From Enterobacter genomosp. O (GTDB taxonomy: Bacteria > Pseudomonadota > Gammaproteobacteria > Enterobacterales > Enterobacteriaceae), in contig NZ_LECZ01000023.1 of assembly GCF_001022965.1 (NCBI RefSeq), positions 434,001 through 498,000 on the forward strand: a stretch of 64,000 bases of DNA, written 5' to 3'. The notes beneath the pieces were generated by a model. It was not told the DNA's origin. It was given only the letters and a program-made list of their open reading frames with translations, and searched no databases. The position numbers and the translations under genes were made by a program. Positions 1 to 9,350 of this stretch are shown one piece after another (the first letter of the stretch is position 1; every line of letters begins with the position of its first letter).

Positions 1-249
1 GTTGGTGAAAGCGATTTTGAAGGCTTCTTGTCGGCTCTGGCTCACCAGGTCGGACTTAAATACGTCGCCAAACGGCAAAATGCTAATGGGGGCTCCGCTG
101 GCATTCTGAATCTCCGCGTTACAGGTTCCTGCCTCAATGGTGGAGGTAAAGGTTGCCTGAACGCTCGTCGTACCCGTAATGGCGCTTAACGCAACGGAAG
201 GCAGGGTGGCAGTTATCGCAAGCACCAGTAATGTCATTTTCATTTTCAT
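1..249 (-). CDS. Fimbrial subunit, N-terminal part (cut by window edge)
   Basis: The first 83 codons of a chaperone-usher pilus subunit run off the window. The start is the ATG at 249, with GGAG seven bases upstream; two more in-frame ATGs follow closely. A signal peptide of about 22 residues (hydrophobic LLVLAITATLP, ending VALS) precedes a mature start like those of type 1 pilins. Cys43 lies in the usual position of the first cysteine of the pilin disulfide (TIEAGTCNAEI). It begins 24 bp after the stop of the preceding subunit gene, so it is the next gene of the fimbrial operon. Whether it is a minor subunit or a tip adhesin cannot be decided because the C-terminus is missing. Confidence 0.8.
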   Translation of the reverse strand, partial: MKMKMTLLVLAITATLPSVALSAITGTTSVQATFTSTIEAGTCNAEIQNASGAPISILPFGDVFKSDLVSQSRQEAFKIAFTN

Positions 250-273
250 ATCAACGCTCCGTATTACTGCCGG

Positions 274-852
274 TTATTCATAGGTGAAATTAAACGTAGC
301 GATACCGCTAAAGTTGCCGGTCGTGCCTTGCCCGCTCGCGGTTTCCACCAGCGTCGCCAGGAGTGAGACTTCCCCTGAACTTATCTCTCCGCTCGACCAG
401 GTGAGGCGCTGACTATCGGTTGTGGAGTTGATGGTGAATGGGGCGTCCGGAGTGGCGGTGCGGGAAATCGCGACGCCAATATGCTCCGCGCTGCCCTCAC
501 CAGAGAGTGAGTTCTCAATGGCCGTCACCACAGGACTGGCGTTGCCGCTAATGGTCGTTTTCAGCGCCGCGAGGCTGGAGGGGCAAGAGACCATTTTGAG
601 CTTAAAACTGGTCGTCGCTTTCGCATTTTTCAAAATGATGTAATCCAGGCGTACCTTACCGTTAGTGCCGATGGGAATAACATTGCTGGCACCATCGCCG
701 GTGCCGCCTTCAATTTTCATATCGCAGGTCGTGTCACGAATATTAGCGGTGAAGGTAATATCGAGGTTATCAGCGTATGTGCCCAGGGACAGCGCCATCA
801 GCCCTGAACTCAAAATACGTAATCCTGTTTTTTTCCCAGCTTCAAAAAGCAT
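274..852 (-). CDS. Minor fimbrial subunit, type 1 pilin family
   Basis: A 192-residue pilin-like protein, predicted to be secreted and assembled into a surface fimbria by the chaperone and usher encoded upstream. A signal peptide ends near residue 27 (SLGTYA). Cys43 and Cys90 are spaced as in the conserved pilin disulfide, and the C-terminus ends in the alternating hydrophobic beta strand with a penultimate tyrosine (FNFTYE) that chaperones cap. The start follows the usher stop by 13 bp, with AAGGGAG as ribosome site, so the two are translationally close. Position after the usher suggests a minor or adaptor subunit rather than the main shaft protein; that role is inferred. Confidence 0.85.
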   Translation of the reverse strand: MLFEAGKKTGLRILSSGLMALSLGTYADNLDITFTANIRDTTCDMKIEGGTGDGASNVIPIGTNGKVRLDYIILKNAKATTSFKLKMVSCPSSLAALKTTISGNASPVVTAIENSLSGEGSAEHIGVAISRTATPDAPFTINSTTDSQRLTWSSGEISSGEVSLLATLVETASGQGTTGNFSGIATFNFTYE

Positions 853-865
853 GTTTTAACTCCCT

Positions 866-3436
866 TTATAATGCTGTGATGTGGCAGGTCTGACCTGTCA
901 GCAGTGTTGTCGGCCCAATCTTTTTCGCATCAGGTGTGATCTGGTAGGAGACGGTACAGGATGTGCCTGGCCCACTTCCCCAGATGATGTTTAGCATTCC
1001 TTTATCTTCAATTCCGCGGATCCAGGCTTGCCCAGCCTGGCCGACGCTACCCACGGATACGCCTTTTTCGGTTTGAACATCTGCACCCAGCGGAATAAAC
1101 CCGTTATCGTCACGTGCGAGTTCCATTAACACCGAACGCCCTTGATCGGTCTCAAAGTTGACCAGCACAACGGCACCGCTGCGGGGCACCGTGGTGGAAC
1201 GGGTATTTTTCACTTCAACATCAGAGCGCATATCACTGATATCCAGACCGACGCTGTTTTCACGGTAGGCTGACAGATAGGGCATCAAGGCATAGCCTGA
1301 GGAGCCGATTTCACCGTTACCGATAGAGACGCGGGCGCCTTCAGCCCCCTCTGCCTTAATCAACGCGAGCGTATCGCTTTCGCTGATGCTGCCGGGCGCG
1401 AGAGTCACGCCACCCGCGTGCAGAATCATCCCGCCGCTGTAGCTGGCAGAATATTGTCGCGTATCGTCATCCGATGCAGAGACGGAAAGGCTCAGCGGTC
1501 CGTGCGGGCCGTTATAACTGCCGTAACCACTTAGCTGGTTTAACGTGTCGTCGTTACGCGTGGTGCTCTCCGTAATGCTGTAACTGAAGCGGTTATCTTC
1601 GGTGTTGCCGTTGGCACTGGCATTGAAACTTCCGCCCCCTTTGAGATCGCTGCCGATGCCCATGTTGAGCGATGAGAACCCGCCTGCACGCTTACCGTTG
1701 CCCATCAGCGTGTCGAATGGAATCGTGAGGTTCAGATAGACACTGTCATCTTTTTCACCGAATTCATCGTAGGTGCGCTGCACGGAGAGGCTATAGCTTC
1801 CCCAACTTAAAGAGTGACTGTGGCCAATGGAGTACTGTGCTGATGAACCACTTTCATTCCAGTAGTCCTGCCAGGTTGAGTTGGCATATAGCGATCCCAA
1901 ATCGAGGTCGGCAATATTCAGCGGTTGGCTGATATTCACCTGGATCTGGTTTTTCATGCGCTGGAAGGTCTGATACACATCGCTGTTATTGCGATTAGGG
2001 TTACGCTCCCTGTCGCGGTATTTGATCTCATTGGTTAACGAGGCCGCGTCGCTCAGGCTGAGATAGTCAGACGTTGAAAAACGATAGGCTGCGACGTTGA
2101 AAGAGGTATTCGTCTCTTCCATTAGTTTGCTGTAGGAGATGCGATAACTTTCCCCGGTGAGGTGCCGTAAGCCGTCGATCCTGGCATCAGAATGCGTGAC
2201 GTCAAAGGCGAATGCGCCAATTTGGGTATTCATGGCGATACCTAACAATGCGGCGTAAAAATCGCTGTCGGTGTATTCCAGGCCCGCATACCCCGTGAAG
2301 GTATTGGTTAAACCATAATAGCCCGTGGCATATCCCACTTTTGGTTTGTCGCGCAGGCTGTCGTCACGCAGTTCACCCACGCCGACATCCCATCGGGAGT
2401 AGCCAGGGCGGAGCATTTGTGCGACTGAGGAATACGCGACAGAGAAGGAACGTTTGCTACCGTCCGTTTCTTCTACGGTCACGATGAGATCGCTCCCGTA
2501 ACCTGTTGTACTGAGATCCGTGATTTCAAAAGGACCCGGCGGTACGGACGTCTCGTAAATCGTGTTTCCACTTTGGGCGATCGTGACTTTGGCGTTGCTG
2601 TTGGCGACCCCCCTGATTACCGGTGCATAGGTGGAGATGCCGTTGGGAAGCATGCGGTCATCGTTATATAAACGCGCTCCGCGCAGGCTAATGGAATCGA
2701 AGGCGTCACCACGGGTGTAGGAATCTCCGGCGATAAACTGTGCTTTCAGCGGCGCGATATCACGCTGAAGATAAATGTCCTGACTGGCGTAGTGGGTACC
2801 GTCATCCCGATCCCAGTTCAGGTTGCCTCGTGCCCGGAGCCGCCACGGCCCCAGGTTTGCCCCATAGCGTAGACCCGCATAGGCTGTATCAGTGCTGGTG
2901 TCAGGCGTGTCTGCATGCCAGCCGTTAAGATCCCAGGAGAGCATTGCCGCCGGGATCCCGTCTTCCCACAGTGAAGGATCAACATATCCCGCCGGACGCT
3001 GAATGACGAAAGCCTGAGGAATGGAGAGGTCCAACTCCTGTGTTGAAGGATCGTAAGTCACACGTGAGCCTGGATAAGCGCTCGACAAAGAGACACACGT
3101 GGTGTCGGACTCGTCCTTAAGCTGCTCGGTTGTTACATTTGTCTGGGTGAGCAGTTTACGAGTTATACAGGGGGTGGCGCGCGGTGTGCCATTATCTTTA
3201 AAGAGAAGATCCGTCGTAACGGAAGTTTTTCCGTTAATAATCACCTTCACCTTATACGTTCCGGGAATTACGGGATTGCCTTGTGAAAAGCGGCTAACGT
3301 CAATTGTTGTCCCCGTGTTATAAAGGAACTGATCGTTAAACTGTACGTCTTCTTCGTTATTGTTTTCAGCAGCAAATGCACATAACGGCAATACCGCACT
3401 TATTGATAAACATAGTAGCGAACGTCTAAAGTGCAT
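866..3436 (-). CDS. Fimbrial outer-membrane usher (FimD/PapC/HtrE family)
   Basis: An 856-residue usher, the outer-membrane pore that receives chaperone-subunit complexes and polymerises the fimbria. A signal peptide ends near residue 22 (PLCAFA). The N-terminal periplasmic domain begins VQFNDQFL and is followed by the RFSQGNPVIPG-type segment typical of ushers. A glycine- and serine-rich beta-barrel region with a plug (RGVANSNAKVTI) fills the middle, and the C-terminal periplasmic domains carry the usual cysteine pair near the end (GTSCTVSY, GQTCHI). Length is normal for the family. An in-frame TTG lies two codons upstream, but the ATG at 3436 is the more likely start. It lies 65 bp after the chaperone gene. 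Confidence 0.93.
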   Translation of the reverse strand: MHFRRSLLCLSISAVLPLCAFAAENNNEEDVQFNDQFLYNTGTTIDVSRFSQGNPVIPGTYKVKVIINGKTSVTTDLLFKDNGTPRATPCITRKLLTQTNVTTEQLKDESDTTCVSLSSAYPGSRVTYDPSTQELDLSIPQAFVIQRPAGYVDPSLWEDGIPAAMLSWDLNGWHADTPDTSTDTAYAGLRYGANLGPWRLRARGNLNWDRDDGTHYASQDIYLQRDIAPLKAQFIAGDSYTRGDAFDSISLRGARLYNDDRMLPNGISTYAPVIRGVANSNAKVTIAQSGNTIYETSVPPGPFEITDLSTTGYGSDLIVTVEETDGSKRSFSVAYSSVAQMLRPGYSRWDVGVGELRDDSLRDKPKVGYATGYYGLTNTFTGYAGLEYTDSDFYAALLGIAMNTQIGAFAFDVTHSDARIDGLRHLTGESYRISYSKLMEETNTSFNVAAYRFSTSDYLSLSDAASLTNEIKYRDRERNPNRNNSDVYQTFQRMKNQIQVNISQPLNIADLDLGSLYANSTWQDYWNESGSSAQYSIGHSHSLSWGSYSLSVQRTYDEFGEKDDSVYLNLTIPFDTLMGNGKRAGGFSSLNMGIGSDLKGGGSFNASANGNTEDNRFSYSITESTTRNDDTLNQLSGYGSYNGPHGPLSLSVSASDDDTRQYSASYSGGMILHAGGVTLAPGSISESDTLALIKAEGAEGARVSIGNGEIGSSGYALMPYLSAYRENSVGLDISDMRSDVEVKNTRSTTVPRSGAVVLVNFETDQGRSVLMELARDDNGFIPLGADVQTEKGVSVGSVGQAGQAWIRGIEDKGMLNIIWGSGPGTSCTVSYQITPDAKKIGPTTLLTGQTCHITAL

Positions 3437-3501
3437 GATCAACTCTGTCCCAGAGTAAGTCCAATTATAATTCTTACGAATGATTGTGAGCTGATATGGA
3501 A

Positions 3502-4239
3502 TCAGTTCTGTATAAACTCATATTTATCAATTCCACCGAAATCATTGATGGCTTGCCATGTTATTTTGCTGTTTCCAGATGCGGTATAATTTTTCACGTT
3601 CATTGTCTGGCTTGAGAACGGTTCAATATAATGCGTTTCAATATCGTAGCTTTTACCGCCAGAAATAAGCGTCGCGCTTGCCAGTGAAACATAATAAGGA
3701 GAGTCGTTTTTCGCACTTAAAACGACTTTTTGGTCTTGTCGGGTTTGAGACCATTTAAGATTTTTGGCCGCGTCGGTCGGTTCTCCTTTCAAGCCGGTTG
3801 GCCGGAAAAACAGTTTAATGCGCGTGCGGAAAGCAAGCTGAAGCATGCTTTGATTATCGCTATCTTTAGCCTTAGGCGGTACTTCCAGCACGTTGAACCA
3901 GAACAGGGATTCTTTATCTTTTGGCAAAGCCTGACCAAGCCAGGTGATTCTGACGGTTTGCCCTTTTTGCGGTTCAACGCGGGAAACGGGCGGCGTAACA
4001 ATAAAAGGCAGTTTCAGCTCTTGAGGATTGGTAGTATCTCTTCCGTCGTCGAGCCAGGTTTGAACCAGTAACGGACGGGTGCCACGGTTATCCATCGACA
4101 CCGTTACGTCTTTTGCTGATTCAGGATAAATGACGCGGGTACCAGATATCACAATATCTGCACTGGCGTTAAAAGAAAAAATGCTCACTGAGGCCAGCAG
4201 CAGGGTTTTTAATCCGCTCTTTATATTGAGTAAATGCAT
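3502..4239 (-). CDS. Periplasmic fimbrial chaperone (PapD/FimC family)
   Basis: About 245 residues with a signal peptide of roughly 27 residues (LLLASVSIFSFNASA) and two immunoglobulin-like domains. The mature N-terminus (DIVISGTRVIYP) has the conserved arginine of the subunit-binding cleft, and the strand RIKLFFRP carries the conserved lysine. LFWFNVLEVPPK is the PapD-family signature. The protein holds pilin subunits in a folded state by donor-strand complementation until they reach the usher. The reading frame is open further upstream, but those codons run into the terminator-like hairpin after the major subunit. I prefer the ATG at 4239; the ATG at 4251 is also possible. Confidence 0.9.
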   Translation of the reverse strand: MHLLNIKSGLKTLLLASVSIFSFNASADIVISGTRVIYPESAKDVTVSMDNRGTRPLLVQTWLDDGRDTTNPQELKLPFIVTPPVSRVEPQKGQTVRITWLGQALPKDKESLFWFNVLEVPPKAKDSDNQSMLQLAFRTRIKLFFRPTGLKGEPTDAAKNLKWSQTRQDQKVVLSAKNDSPYYVSLASATLISGGKSYDIETHYIEPFSSQTMNVKNYTASGNSKITWQAINDFGGIDKYEFIQN

Positions 4240-4259
4240 GTATAATCTCATATAATACG

Positions 4260-4282
4260 AAAAATGTGCCCAACAGGGCACA
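4260..4282 (-). terminator. Hairpin between major subunit and chaperone genes (likely attenuator)
   Basis: On the minus strand a perfect 7-bp stem (TGTGCCC/GGGCACA, loop TGTT) is followed by five T. It lies 19 bp after the major subunit stop and just before the chaperone start. This placement would let most transcripts end after the shaft subunit while some read through to the assembly genes, as known for other fimbrial operons. Confidence 0.7.
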
Positions 4283-4301
4283 TTGACTGGACGGATAAAA
4301 C

Positions 4302-4889
4302 TTATTCGTAGCTCATGGTGAAGTAAGCGTTGGCGCTGACTTTACCTGACTGTACAGGGCTGGTGTCTTTCACCCAGTTAGAACCTGGAACATAAGCAAC
4401 ACGATAGAACAGTTTACCGGAACCGGCATTCAGGTCGGCTTTCTGAGTATTGTTGTCAGGCTGGCCTACCATAATGCGGGAGGTAACGGTTGGGGCATTG
4501 TTGAACAGAGCAAGCGCGACGTTTGTCGCTGAGCCTGCTACGCCTGCGTCTGGTTCAATGGTACCGTTTGCGATAGCGCCCATATTTTTTGACATAAAGC
4601 TTGCTGAAGCCGTGTTCAATGCGGCAGGACAATTAGTCAGCAGTAATTCAAAATTCTTAGAGCCGACGCCGGTATCAACGGTTGTTGATTCAACCTCAGA
4701 TTTTTTAACTACCGGTAAGGTGATGGTAATATTATTTTGCGCTTCACCGTTAGAGGTGGAGATATTACATGTTGTGTCAGTGACTGCACCATCAAAGGTG
4801 ATTAACCCTAGATCGGTATCAGCGACTGCAGAAAAATACCCCATTGCAAATAATGTTACAGCTGAAGCTAACAACGTTTTTTTAAACAT
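4302..4889 (-). CDS. Major fimbrial subunit, first gene of the fimbrial operon
   Basis: A 195-residue pilin of the type 1 family. The signal peptide ends near residue 23 (GYFSAVA), and the mature start is DTDLGLITFDGAV. Cys41 and Cys87 form the expected disulfide pair, and the protein ends AYFTMSYE, the C-terminal strand with penultimate tyrosine recognised by the chaperone. It is the promoter-proximal gene and is followed by an attenuating hairpin, both typical of the abundant shaft subunit. It resembles the YadN-type subunits, but I do not assign a symbol because the operon sits at a different locus. The GGA nine bases before the ATG is a weak ribosome site. Confidence 0.88.
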   Translation of the reverse strand: MFKKTLLASAVTLFAMGYFSAVADTDLGLITFDGAVTDTTCNISTSNGEAQNNITITLPVVKKSEVESTTVDTGVGSKNFELLLTNCPAALNTASASFMSKNMGAIANGTIEPDAGVAGSATNVALALFNNAPTVTSRIMVGQPDNNTQKADLNAGSGKLFYRVAYVPGSNWVKDTSPVQSGKVSANAYFTMSYE

Positions 4890-5253
4890 AATTAAAATTC
4901 CATTTAAAATACATTTTACCGATTTAATTCAAGCAAAATGATGATAGGGATCTATGTATGGAATGGGTATTTAAAATTGCTAAAACACTTTGTTAGGAAA
5001 AGTGAATATTGGATAACTCATTGAAAATGATCTTAAAAAGAACTTAAAAGAGCGCGGTGATGAAGTTAATTGTCGTGCCAAAATATGTTTGGTGCGATTG
5101 AATTATAAACGACGAAGATCATTCTCTGAAATGTATCATTCAGGAAAATGATTGTTTCAAAAAGAGAAAGTCAGTGAGAGAGGAGAAAAGGATAAAGAAA
5201 TGCGGGATTGTTTTATTTACACTGGCAAGAGAGGAGTATTTATTCTTGAAAGA
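4890..5253. other. AT-rich gene-free region upstream of the fimbrial operon
   Basis: About 360 bp between the major subunit gene and the panD terminator, visibly richer in A+T than the flanking genes. No convincing protein gene lies in it, and I cannot place a promoter with confidence. It holds a 9-bp inverted repeat, AATGATCTT at 5026-5034 and AAGATCATT at 5115-5123, 80 bp apart. The fimbrial promoter must lie here, and the A+T content suits silencing by H-NS (inference). Confidence 0.6.
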
Positions 5254-5275
5254 AGCGGACCCTGCAGGGCCCGCT
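5247..5275 (-). terminator. Terminator after panD
   Basis: Just past the panD stop on the minus strand is a 9-bp stem with one G-T pair (AGCGGGCCC/GGGTCCGCT) and a TGCA loop, then TCTTTC. The stem is very strong but the T tract is broken. It separates the pan genes from the fimbrial operon, which is transcribed in the same direction. Confidence 0.7.
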
Positions 5276-5286
5276 CCTCGCCGGAA

Positions 5287-5667
5287 TCAGGCAACCTGCA
5301 CCGGAATAGCCTTCGCGGTACGTTTCATATCGTTGTCGCCTTCAAAGTAGGCAACTTTAGGCTGCCAGCGGCGCGCTTCGTCATCAGACATCATCACGAA
5401 GCTGGCGATAATCACAATGTCGCCCACGTCCGCGCAGTGAGCAGCCGCGCCGTTAACGGAGATGATTTTAGACCCGCGCTCGGCAGCAATGGCGTAGGTT
5501 GAGAAACGTTTGCCGTTGTTGACGTTCCAGATATCAATCGCTTCGTTTTCAAGGATGCCCGCAGCATCAAGGAAATCCTGATCGATGGCGCAGGAGCCTT
5601 CATAGTGCAGGTCGGCCTGAGTGACTTTCACACGGTGAAGCTTACCTTGCAGCATTTTGCGAATCAT
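5287..5667 (-). CDS. panD: Aspartate 1-decarboxylase
   Basis: Makes beta-alanine from L-aspartate for pantothenate and coenzyme A synthesis in the cytoplasm. At 126 residues it has the normal family length. It is a pyruvoyl enzyme made as a proenzyme: the self-cleavage site Gly24-Ser25 is present in YEGSCAID, where Ser25 becomes the pyruvoyl group. It is the last gene of the panB-panC-panD series, 31 bp after panC, so panC, panB and panD are probably co-transcribed. E. coli K-12 has an extra gene, yadD, in this gap that is absent here. Confidence 0.97.
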   Translation of the reverse strand: MIRKMLQGKLHRVKVTQADLHYEGSCAIDQDFLDAAGILENEAIDIWNVNNGKRFSTYAIAAERGSKIISVNGAAAHCADVGDIVIIASFVMMSDDEARRWQPKVAYFEGDNDMKRTAKAIPVQVA

Positions 5668-5698
5668 TACGTTTACCTTTAATTATCAGAGGCGAGAA

Positions 5699-6550
5699 CT
5701 ACGCCAGCTCAACCACTTTATTATCAATCAGACGAGCCTGGCCAAGCCATGCCGCTACCAGGATCACTGCGCGTTTGCTGGATTCAGTCAATTCCAGCAG
5801 CGTATCAGCATCACGAATTTGTACGTCGTCAGCGCGAAGGCCTTTATCATTCAGCGCCTGTTCGGCGAGGGCGACGATCTCTTCGGCGGTCAGCTCTTTG
5901 GCAAGAAGCTGCTCCGCCATCGTATTCATGACCTTGCTTAAGCCCGGGGCGATTTTACGTTGGTCCGCGGTCAGATAGCCATTACGGGAGCTGAGCGCCA
6001 GACCGTCTTTTGCGCGTACAATCGGTACGCCGACGATCTCAATATCGTAACCCATATCCGCCACCATCTTGCGGATCAGCGCCAGCTGCTGGAAATCTTT
6101 CTCACCAAAGCACGCGACGTCCGGCTGTACCAGGTTGAACAGCTTGCTGACGATGGTTGATACGCCACGGAAGTGGCCCGGGCGGCTGGCGCCTTCGAGC
6201 ATGGTGGAGATGCCCGGTACGTCAACGTAGGTTGCCTCTTCCGTACCCTGAGGATACACGTCCGCCGGTGCCGGAGAAAAGACGATGTCCGCATGGCGTT
6301 TTTTCAGCTTCTCGCAATCTTCCTGCAGGGTGCGCGGATAGCGCGCCAGGTCGTCAGCGCGGTCAAACTGCATAGGGTTAACGAAGATACTGACCACCAC
6401 GATATCCGCACGGGCTTTCGCTTCGTCGACCAGCTTCATATGGCCGTCATGCAGGTTGCCCATGGTCGGGACGAGTGCAATACGTTTGCCTTCCTGACGC
6501 GCGCGACGGATATGCTGGCGAAGCAGCGGCAGGGTTTCAATGATAAGCAC
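5699..6550 (-). CDS. panC: Pantothenate synthetase
   Basis: Joins pantoate and beta-alanine with ATP to make pantothenate. The 283-residue protein has the HxGH-type nucleotide-binding motif as HDGH ([11 protein letters not shown]) near residue 34 and a KMSKS-like ALSSRNGYL segment in the second half, as in the cytidylyltransferase-like fold. The start is GTG at 6550, preceded by AAGGAG seven bases away, which fixes it despite the rarer codon. It lies 11 bp after panB, so translation is likely coupled. Confidence 0.97.
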   Translation of the reverse strand: MLIIETLPLLRQHIRRARQEGKRIALVPTMGNLHDGHMKLVDEAKARADIVVVSIFVNPMQFDRADDLARYPRTLQEDCEKLKKRHADIVFSPAPADVYPQGTEEATYVDVPGISTMLEGASRPGHFRGVSTIVSKLFNLVQPDVACFGEKDFQQLALIRKMVADMGYDIEIVGVPIVRAKDGLALSSRNGYLTADQRKIAPGLSKVMNTMAEQLLAKELTAEEIVALAEQALNDKGLRADDVQIRDADTLLELTESSKRAVILVAAWLGQARLIDNKVVELA

Positions 6551-6561
6551 AACGAGACTCC

Positions 6562-7353
6562 TTAATGGAAACTGTGTTCTTCACCCGGGTAAACACCGGA
6601 TTCAACGTCGGCAATATACTGCCTGACCGCGGCGCGCATGTCGCCCGCTTCAGCGAGGAAATTTTTGGCAAACTTCGGGATATGCCCGCCGGTGATGCCA
6701 AAGGCGTCGTGCATCACCAGAATCTGGCCGTCGGTCACGTTGCCAGCACCAATGCCAATCACCGGAATCGACAGCGCGTCGGTGATGCGTTTCGCCAGTT
6801 CAACCGGAACGCACTCCAGCACCAGCAGCTGCGCGCCTGCGGCTTCCAGCGCCAGGGCATCATCAAACAGCGTCTGGGCTGCGTCACCGCGGCCCTGCAC
6901 CTTATACCCGCCAAAGATGTTGACGGACTGCGGCGTCAGGCCCAAATGGCCGCACACCGGCACGGCGCGCTCGGTGAGCATTTTCACCGTCTCCACCAGC
7001 CAGGCTCCGCCTTCGATTTTGACCATATTGGCCCCGGCGCGCATGACGGCTGCCGCATTGTCGAAGGCCTGCTCTGGCGTGGCGTAGGCCATAAACGGCA
7101 GATCGGAAAGCAGCAGGCAGGCAGGCGCGCCGCGGCGCACGGCGCGGGTATGGTAAGCGATATCCTCAACCGTGACCGGGAGGGTGGAATCATGTCCTTG
7201 TACCGTCATCCCTAACGAATCCCCGACCAGCATGACGTTAATACCCTCTTCGGCAAAGAGTTTGGCGAAGCTATAGTCATACGCGGTGATGGTGGCGAAG
7301 CGTTTTTTTTCCTGTTTGCATTTCTGCAGTAAGGAGATGGTGGTTGGTTTCAT
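6562..7353 (-). CDS. panB: 3-methyl-2-oxobutanoate hydroxymethyltransferase
   Basis: Commits 2-oxoisovalerate to pantothenate synthesis by adding a hydroxymethyl group from 5,10-methylenetetrahydrofolate to give ketopantoate. The 263-residue TIM-barrel protein has the metal-binding [10 protein letters not shown] segment near residue 40 and the VKIEGG motif near residue 112. It is the first of the three pan genes. In E. coli K-12 the yad fimbrial operon lies between panB and folK; here the two are only 123 bp apart. Confidence 0.97.
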   Translation of the reverse strand: MKPTTISLLQKCKQEKKRFATITAYDYSFAKLFAEEGINVMLVGDSLGMTVQGHDSTLPVTVEDIAYHTRAVRRGAPACLLLSDLPFMAYATPEQAFDNAAAVMRAGANMVKIEGGAWLVETVKMLTERAVPVCGHLGLTPQSVNIFGGYKVQGRGDAAQTLFDDALALEAAGAQLLVLECVPVELAKRITDALSIPVIGIGAGNVTDGQILVMHDAFGITGGHIPKFAKNFLAEAGDMRAAVRQYIADVESGVYPGEEHSFH

Positions 7354-7433
7354 ACTGTTTCCTGATAGCCCAAAAGCGAATCTTTGCGCATTCTAACAGT
7401 AACATTCGAGGGAACAATGATTTTAGATAGTCG

Positions 7434-7460
7434 ATTAGCCACAATTATTTTATGGCTAAT
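7434..7460 (-). other. Inverted repeat between folK and panB
   Basis: ATTAGCCA (7434-7441) and TGGCTAAT (7453-7460) form a perfect 8-bp stem with an 11-base AT-rich loop, 17 bp before the folK stop is reached from the left. No T tract follows on the minus strand, so it may be a weak or Rho-assisted terminator or an mRNA end-stabilising hairpin after folK. Confidence 0.45.
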
Positions 7461-7476
7461 GGACAGGGGAACTGGC

Positions 7477-7956
7477 TTACCAGCGAGCGGGTTTTTCCGC
7501 GTGGAGTTTGTCCAGAATGTCCCTGAGCGGAATGCCGTCCGGGAAGGTGAGGTCGGGGGCGACTTCAAACAGCGGCCAGAGCATAAACCCGCGATTTTTC
7601 ATGTCGTAATGCGGAACGGTGAGCCGTTCAGTGGTAATGGTCTCGTGTCCGAACAGCATAATGTCGAGGTCCAGCGTGCGCGGTCCCCAGCGTTCGGCTT
7701 TGCGTACGCGGCCCTGCTGCAGTTCGATGCGCTGGGTATGGTCCAGCAGCGTTTCGGCATCCAGAGCGGTTTCCAGCACCACGGCGGCATTGAGATAATC
7801 AGGCTGATCCTGCGGACCCAGCGGCGGCGTGCGGTAAAAAGAGGAGACCGCGACGACCCGGCTCTGAGGGATCTCACCCAGTGCCTGAACGGCAGCATTC
7901 ACCTGCTCCAGCGGAGAGGCTAAATTGCTGCCGATGGCGATATACGCGAGGGTCAT
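7477..7956 (-). CDS. folK: 6-hydroxymethyl-7,8-dihydropterin pyrophosphokinase
   Basis: Transfers pyrophosphate from ATP to 6-hydroxymethyl-dihydropterin in folate synthesis. At 159 residues it matches the family. The N-terminus [11 protein letters not shown] and the signature around [15 protein letters not shown], with its two metal-binding aspartates, are intact. The ATG overlaps the pcnB stop in an ATGA arrangement, so folK is translated from the pcnB message, as in E. coli. Confidence 0.97.
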   Translation of the reverse strand: MTLAYIAIGSNLASPLEQVNAAVQALGEIPQSRVVAVSSFYRTPPLGPQDQPDYLNAAVVLETALDAETLLDHTQRIELQQGRVRKAERWGPRTLDLDIMLFGHETITTERLTVPHYDMKNRGFMLWPLFEVAPDLTFPDGIPLRDILDKLHAEKPARW

Positions 7957-9350
7957 GCGGTACCTTCACGACGCGGCGCGCGTTTGCGCGGACGACGATG
8001 GCGGCGACGCGGTTCAGGCTCTTCATCCAGCCCGGTAAGCATATCTTTCTGCTCTGGCGGTGCGGAAACCTGGAATTCGGCCCACCACTGCGTCAGACGC
8101 TGCAGCTCCTGGTTCCTTTCAATTTCAGCACGCAGCGACAACAGGTCGAACGCAGCGCGGAACTTCGGATGTTCCATCAGCTTCCAGGCGCGCTTGCCCT
8201 GGCGACGGGACATGCGCAGCTGAAGCTGCCAGATATCGCGCACCAGCGTGGTAATTCGTTTCGGGATCGCCAGCGTACGGCATCCTTCGTCCAGCACGTC
8301 GTTTGCGGCCAGCGCGAAGGCATCATAATAGGCGAGCCCGCTCTCCTGGGTAATTCGCTGGGCCGTTTCCAGCAGCGGATACCAGAACATTGCCGCAAAC
8401 AGGAACGCCGGGTTCACGCGCATGTCGTTGCGAATACGGGTATCGGTATTTTTCAGCACCTGCGCAATCATCCGCTCCATTGGGCTGTCACCGCTTTCGG
8501 TGAAGTAGCGGGTAATGGTCGGGAACAGCGGCTGGAACAGGTTGTATTCACGCAGCAGATTATAGGTGTCAAAGCCGTGGCCGGCCTGCAGCAGCTTCAG
8601 CGCCTCTTCAAACAGGCGGGCAGGCGGCACGTCGTTGATAAGCGTCGCCAGACGCGGAATCGGCTCTGCCGTTTCCGGGCTGATGCGCATATTCAGCTTG
8701 GCGGCGAAACGCACGGCGCGCAGCATACGCACGGGATCTTCACGGTAGCGCGTTTCCGGCGTGCCAATCAGGCGAATCAGACCCTCTTTCAGGTCCTGCA
8801 TGCCGCCGACGTAATCGCGTACGGTGAAATCCGCCACGCTGTAATAAAGGCTGTTGATGGTGAAGTCGCGACGCTGGGCATCTTCTTCAATAGAGCCGAA
8901 GATATTATCGCGCAGCAGCATACCGTTCTGGCCGCGCTGTGACGTGGTGCGATCGGATGCGCCCGCTTCGTGGTGGCCGCGGAAGGTCGCCACTTCGATA
9001 ATTTCCGGTCCAAACATCACGTGAGCCAGGCGGAAACGGCGGCCAACAAGACGGCAGTTGCGGAATAATTTGCGCACCTGCTCAGGCGTGGCGCTGGTCG
9101 TCACGTCGAAATCTTTCGGTTTTTTGCCCAGCAGTAAATCACGCACTCCACCGCCCACGAGATAGGCCTCGTAGCCCGCTTTATTCAGACGATAGAGCAC
9201 CTTGAGGGCATTTTCACTGATATCTTTGCGGGAAATCGTGTGCTGCTCACGCGGAATAACCGACATGTGTGGCTGTGCAATAGCATCGTTCGCCATGCTC
9301 TCTTCGCGGCTTAGCACTTTACGGCAAAAATTAGCGACTCGGGTAAAAAT
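7953..9350 (-). CDS. pcnB: Poly(A) polymerase I, AUU start codon
   Basis: Adds 3' poly(A) tails to RNA, which promotes decay and affects ColE1-type plasmid copy number. The nucleotidyltransferase core is clear: [12 protein letters not shown] followed by the catalytic aspartates in DFDVTT, then RRDFTINSL. The C-terminal tail is strongly basic ([15 protein letters not shown]). No ATG near the N-terminus gives the full family length. Translation from ATT at 9350 gives (M)[17 protein letters not shown], the E. coli N-terminus, and exactly 465 residues; GAGGTG lies four bases before it. E. coli pcnB is known to start at AUU. The first alternatives are GTG at 9317 and ATG at 9296, both of which lose conserved residues. 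Confidence 0.94.
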   Translation of the reverse strand: MFTRVANFCRKVLSREESMANDAIAQPHMSVIPREQHTISRKDISENALKVLYRLNKAGYEAYLVGGGVRDLLLGKKPKDFDVTTSATPEQVRKLFRNCRLVGRRFRLAHVMFGPEIIEVATFRGHHEAGASDRTTSQRGQNGMLLRDNIFGSIEEDAQRRDFTINSLYYSVADFTVRDYVGGMQDLKEGLIRLIGTPETRYREDPVRMLRAVRFAAKLNMRISPETAEPIPRLATLINDVPPARLFEEALKLLQAGHGFDTYNLLREYNLFQPLFPTITRYFTESGDSPMERMIAQVLKNTDTRIRNDMRVNPAFLFAAMFWYPLLETAQRITQESGLAYYDAFALAANDVLDEGCRTLAIPKRITTLVRDIWQLQLRMSRRQGKRAWKLMEHPKFRAAFDLLSLRAEIERNQELQRLTQWWAEFQVSAPPEQKDMLTGLDEEPEPRRRHRRPRKRAPRREGTA

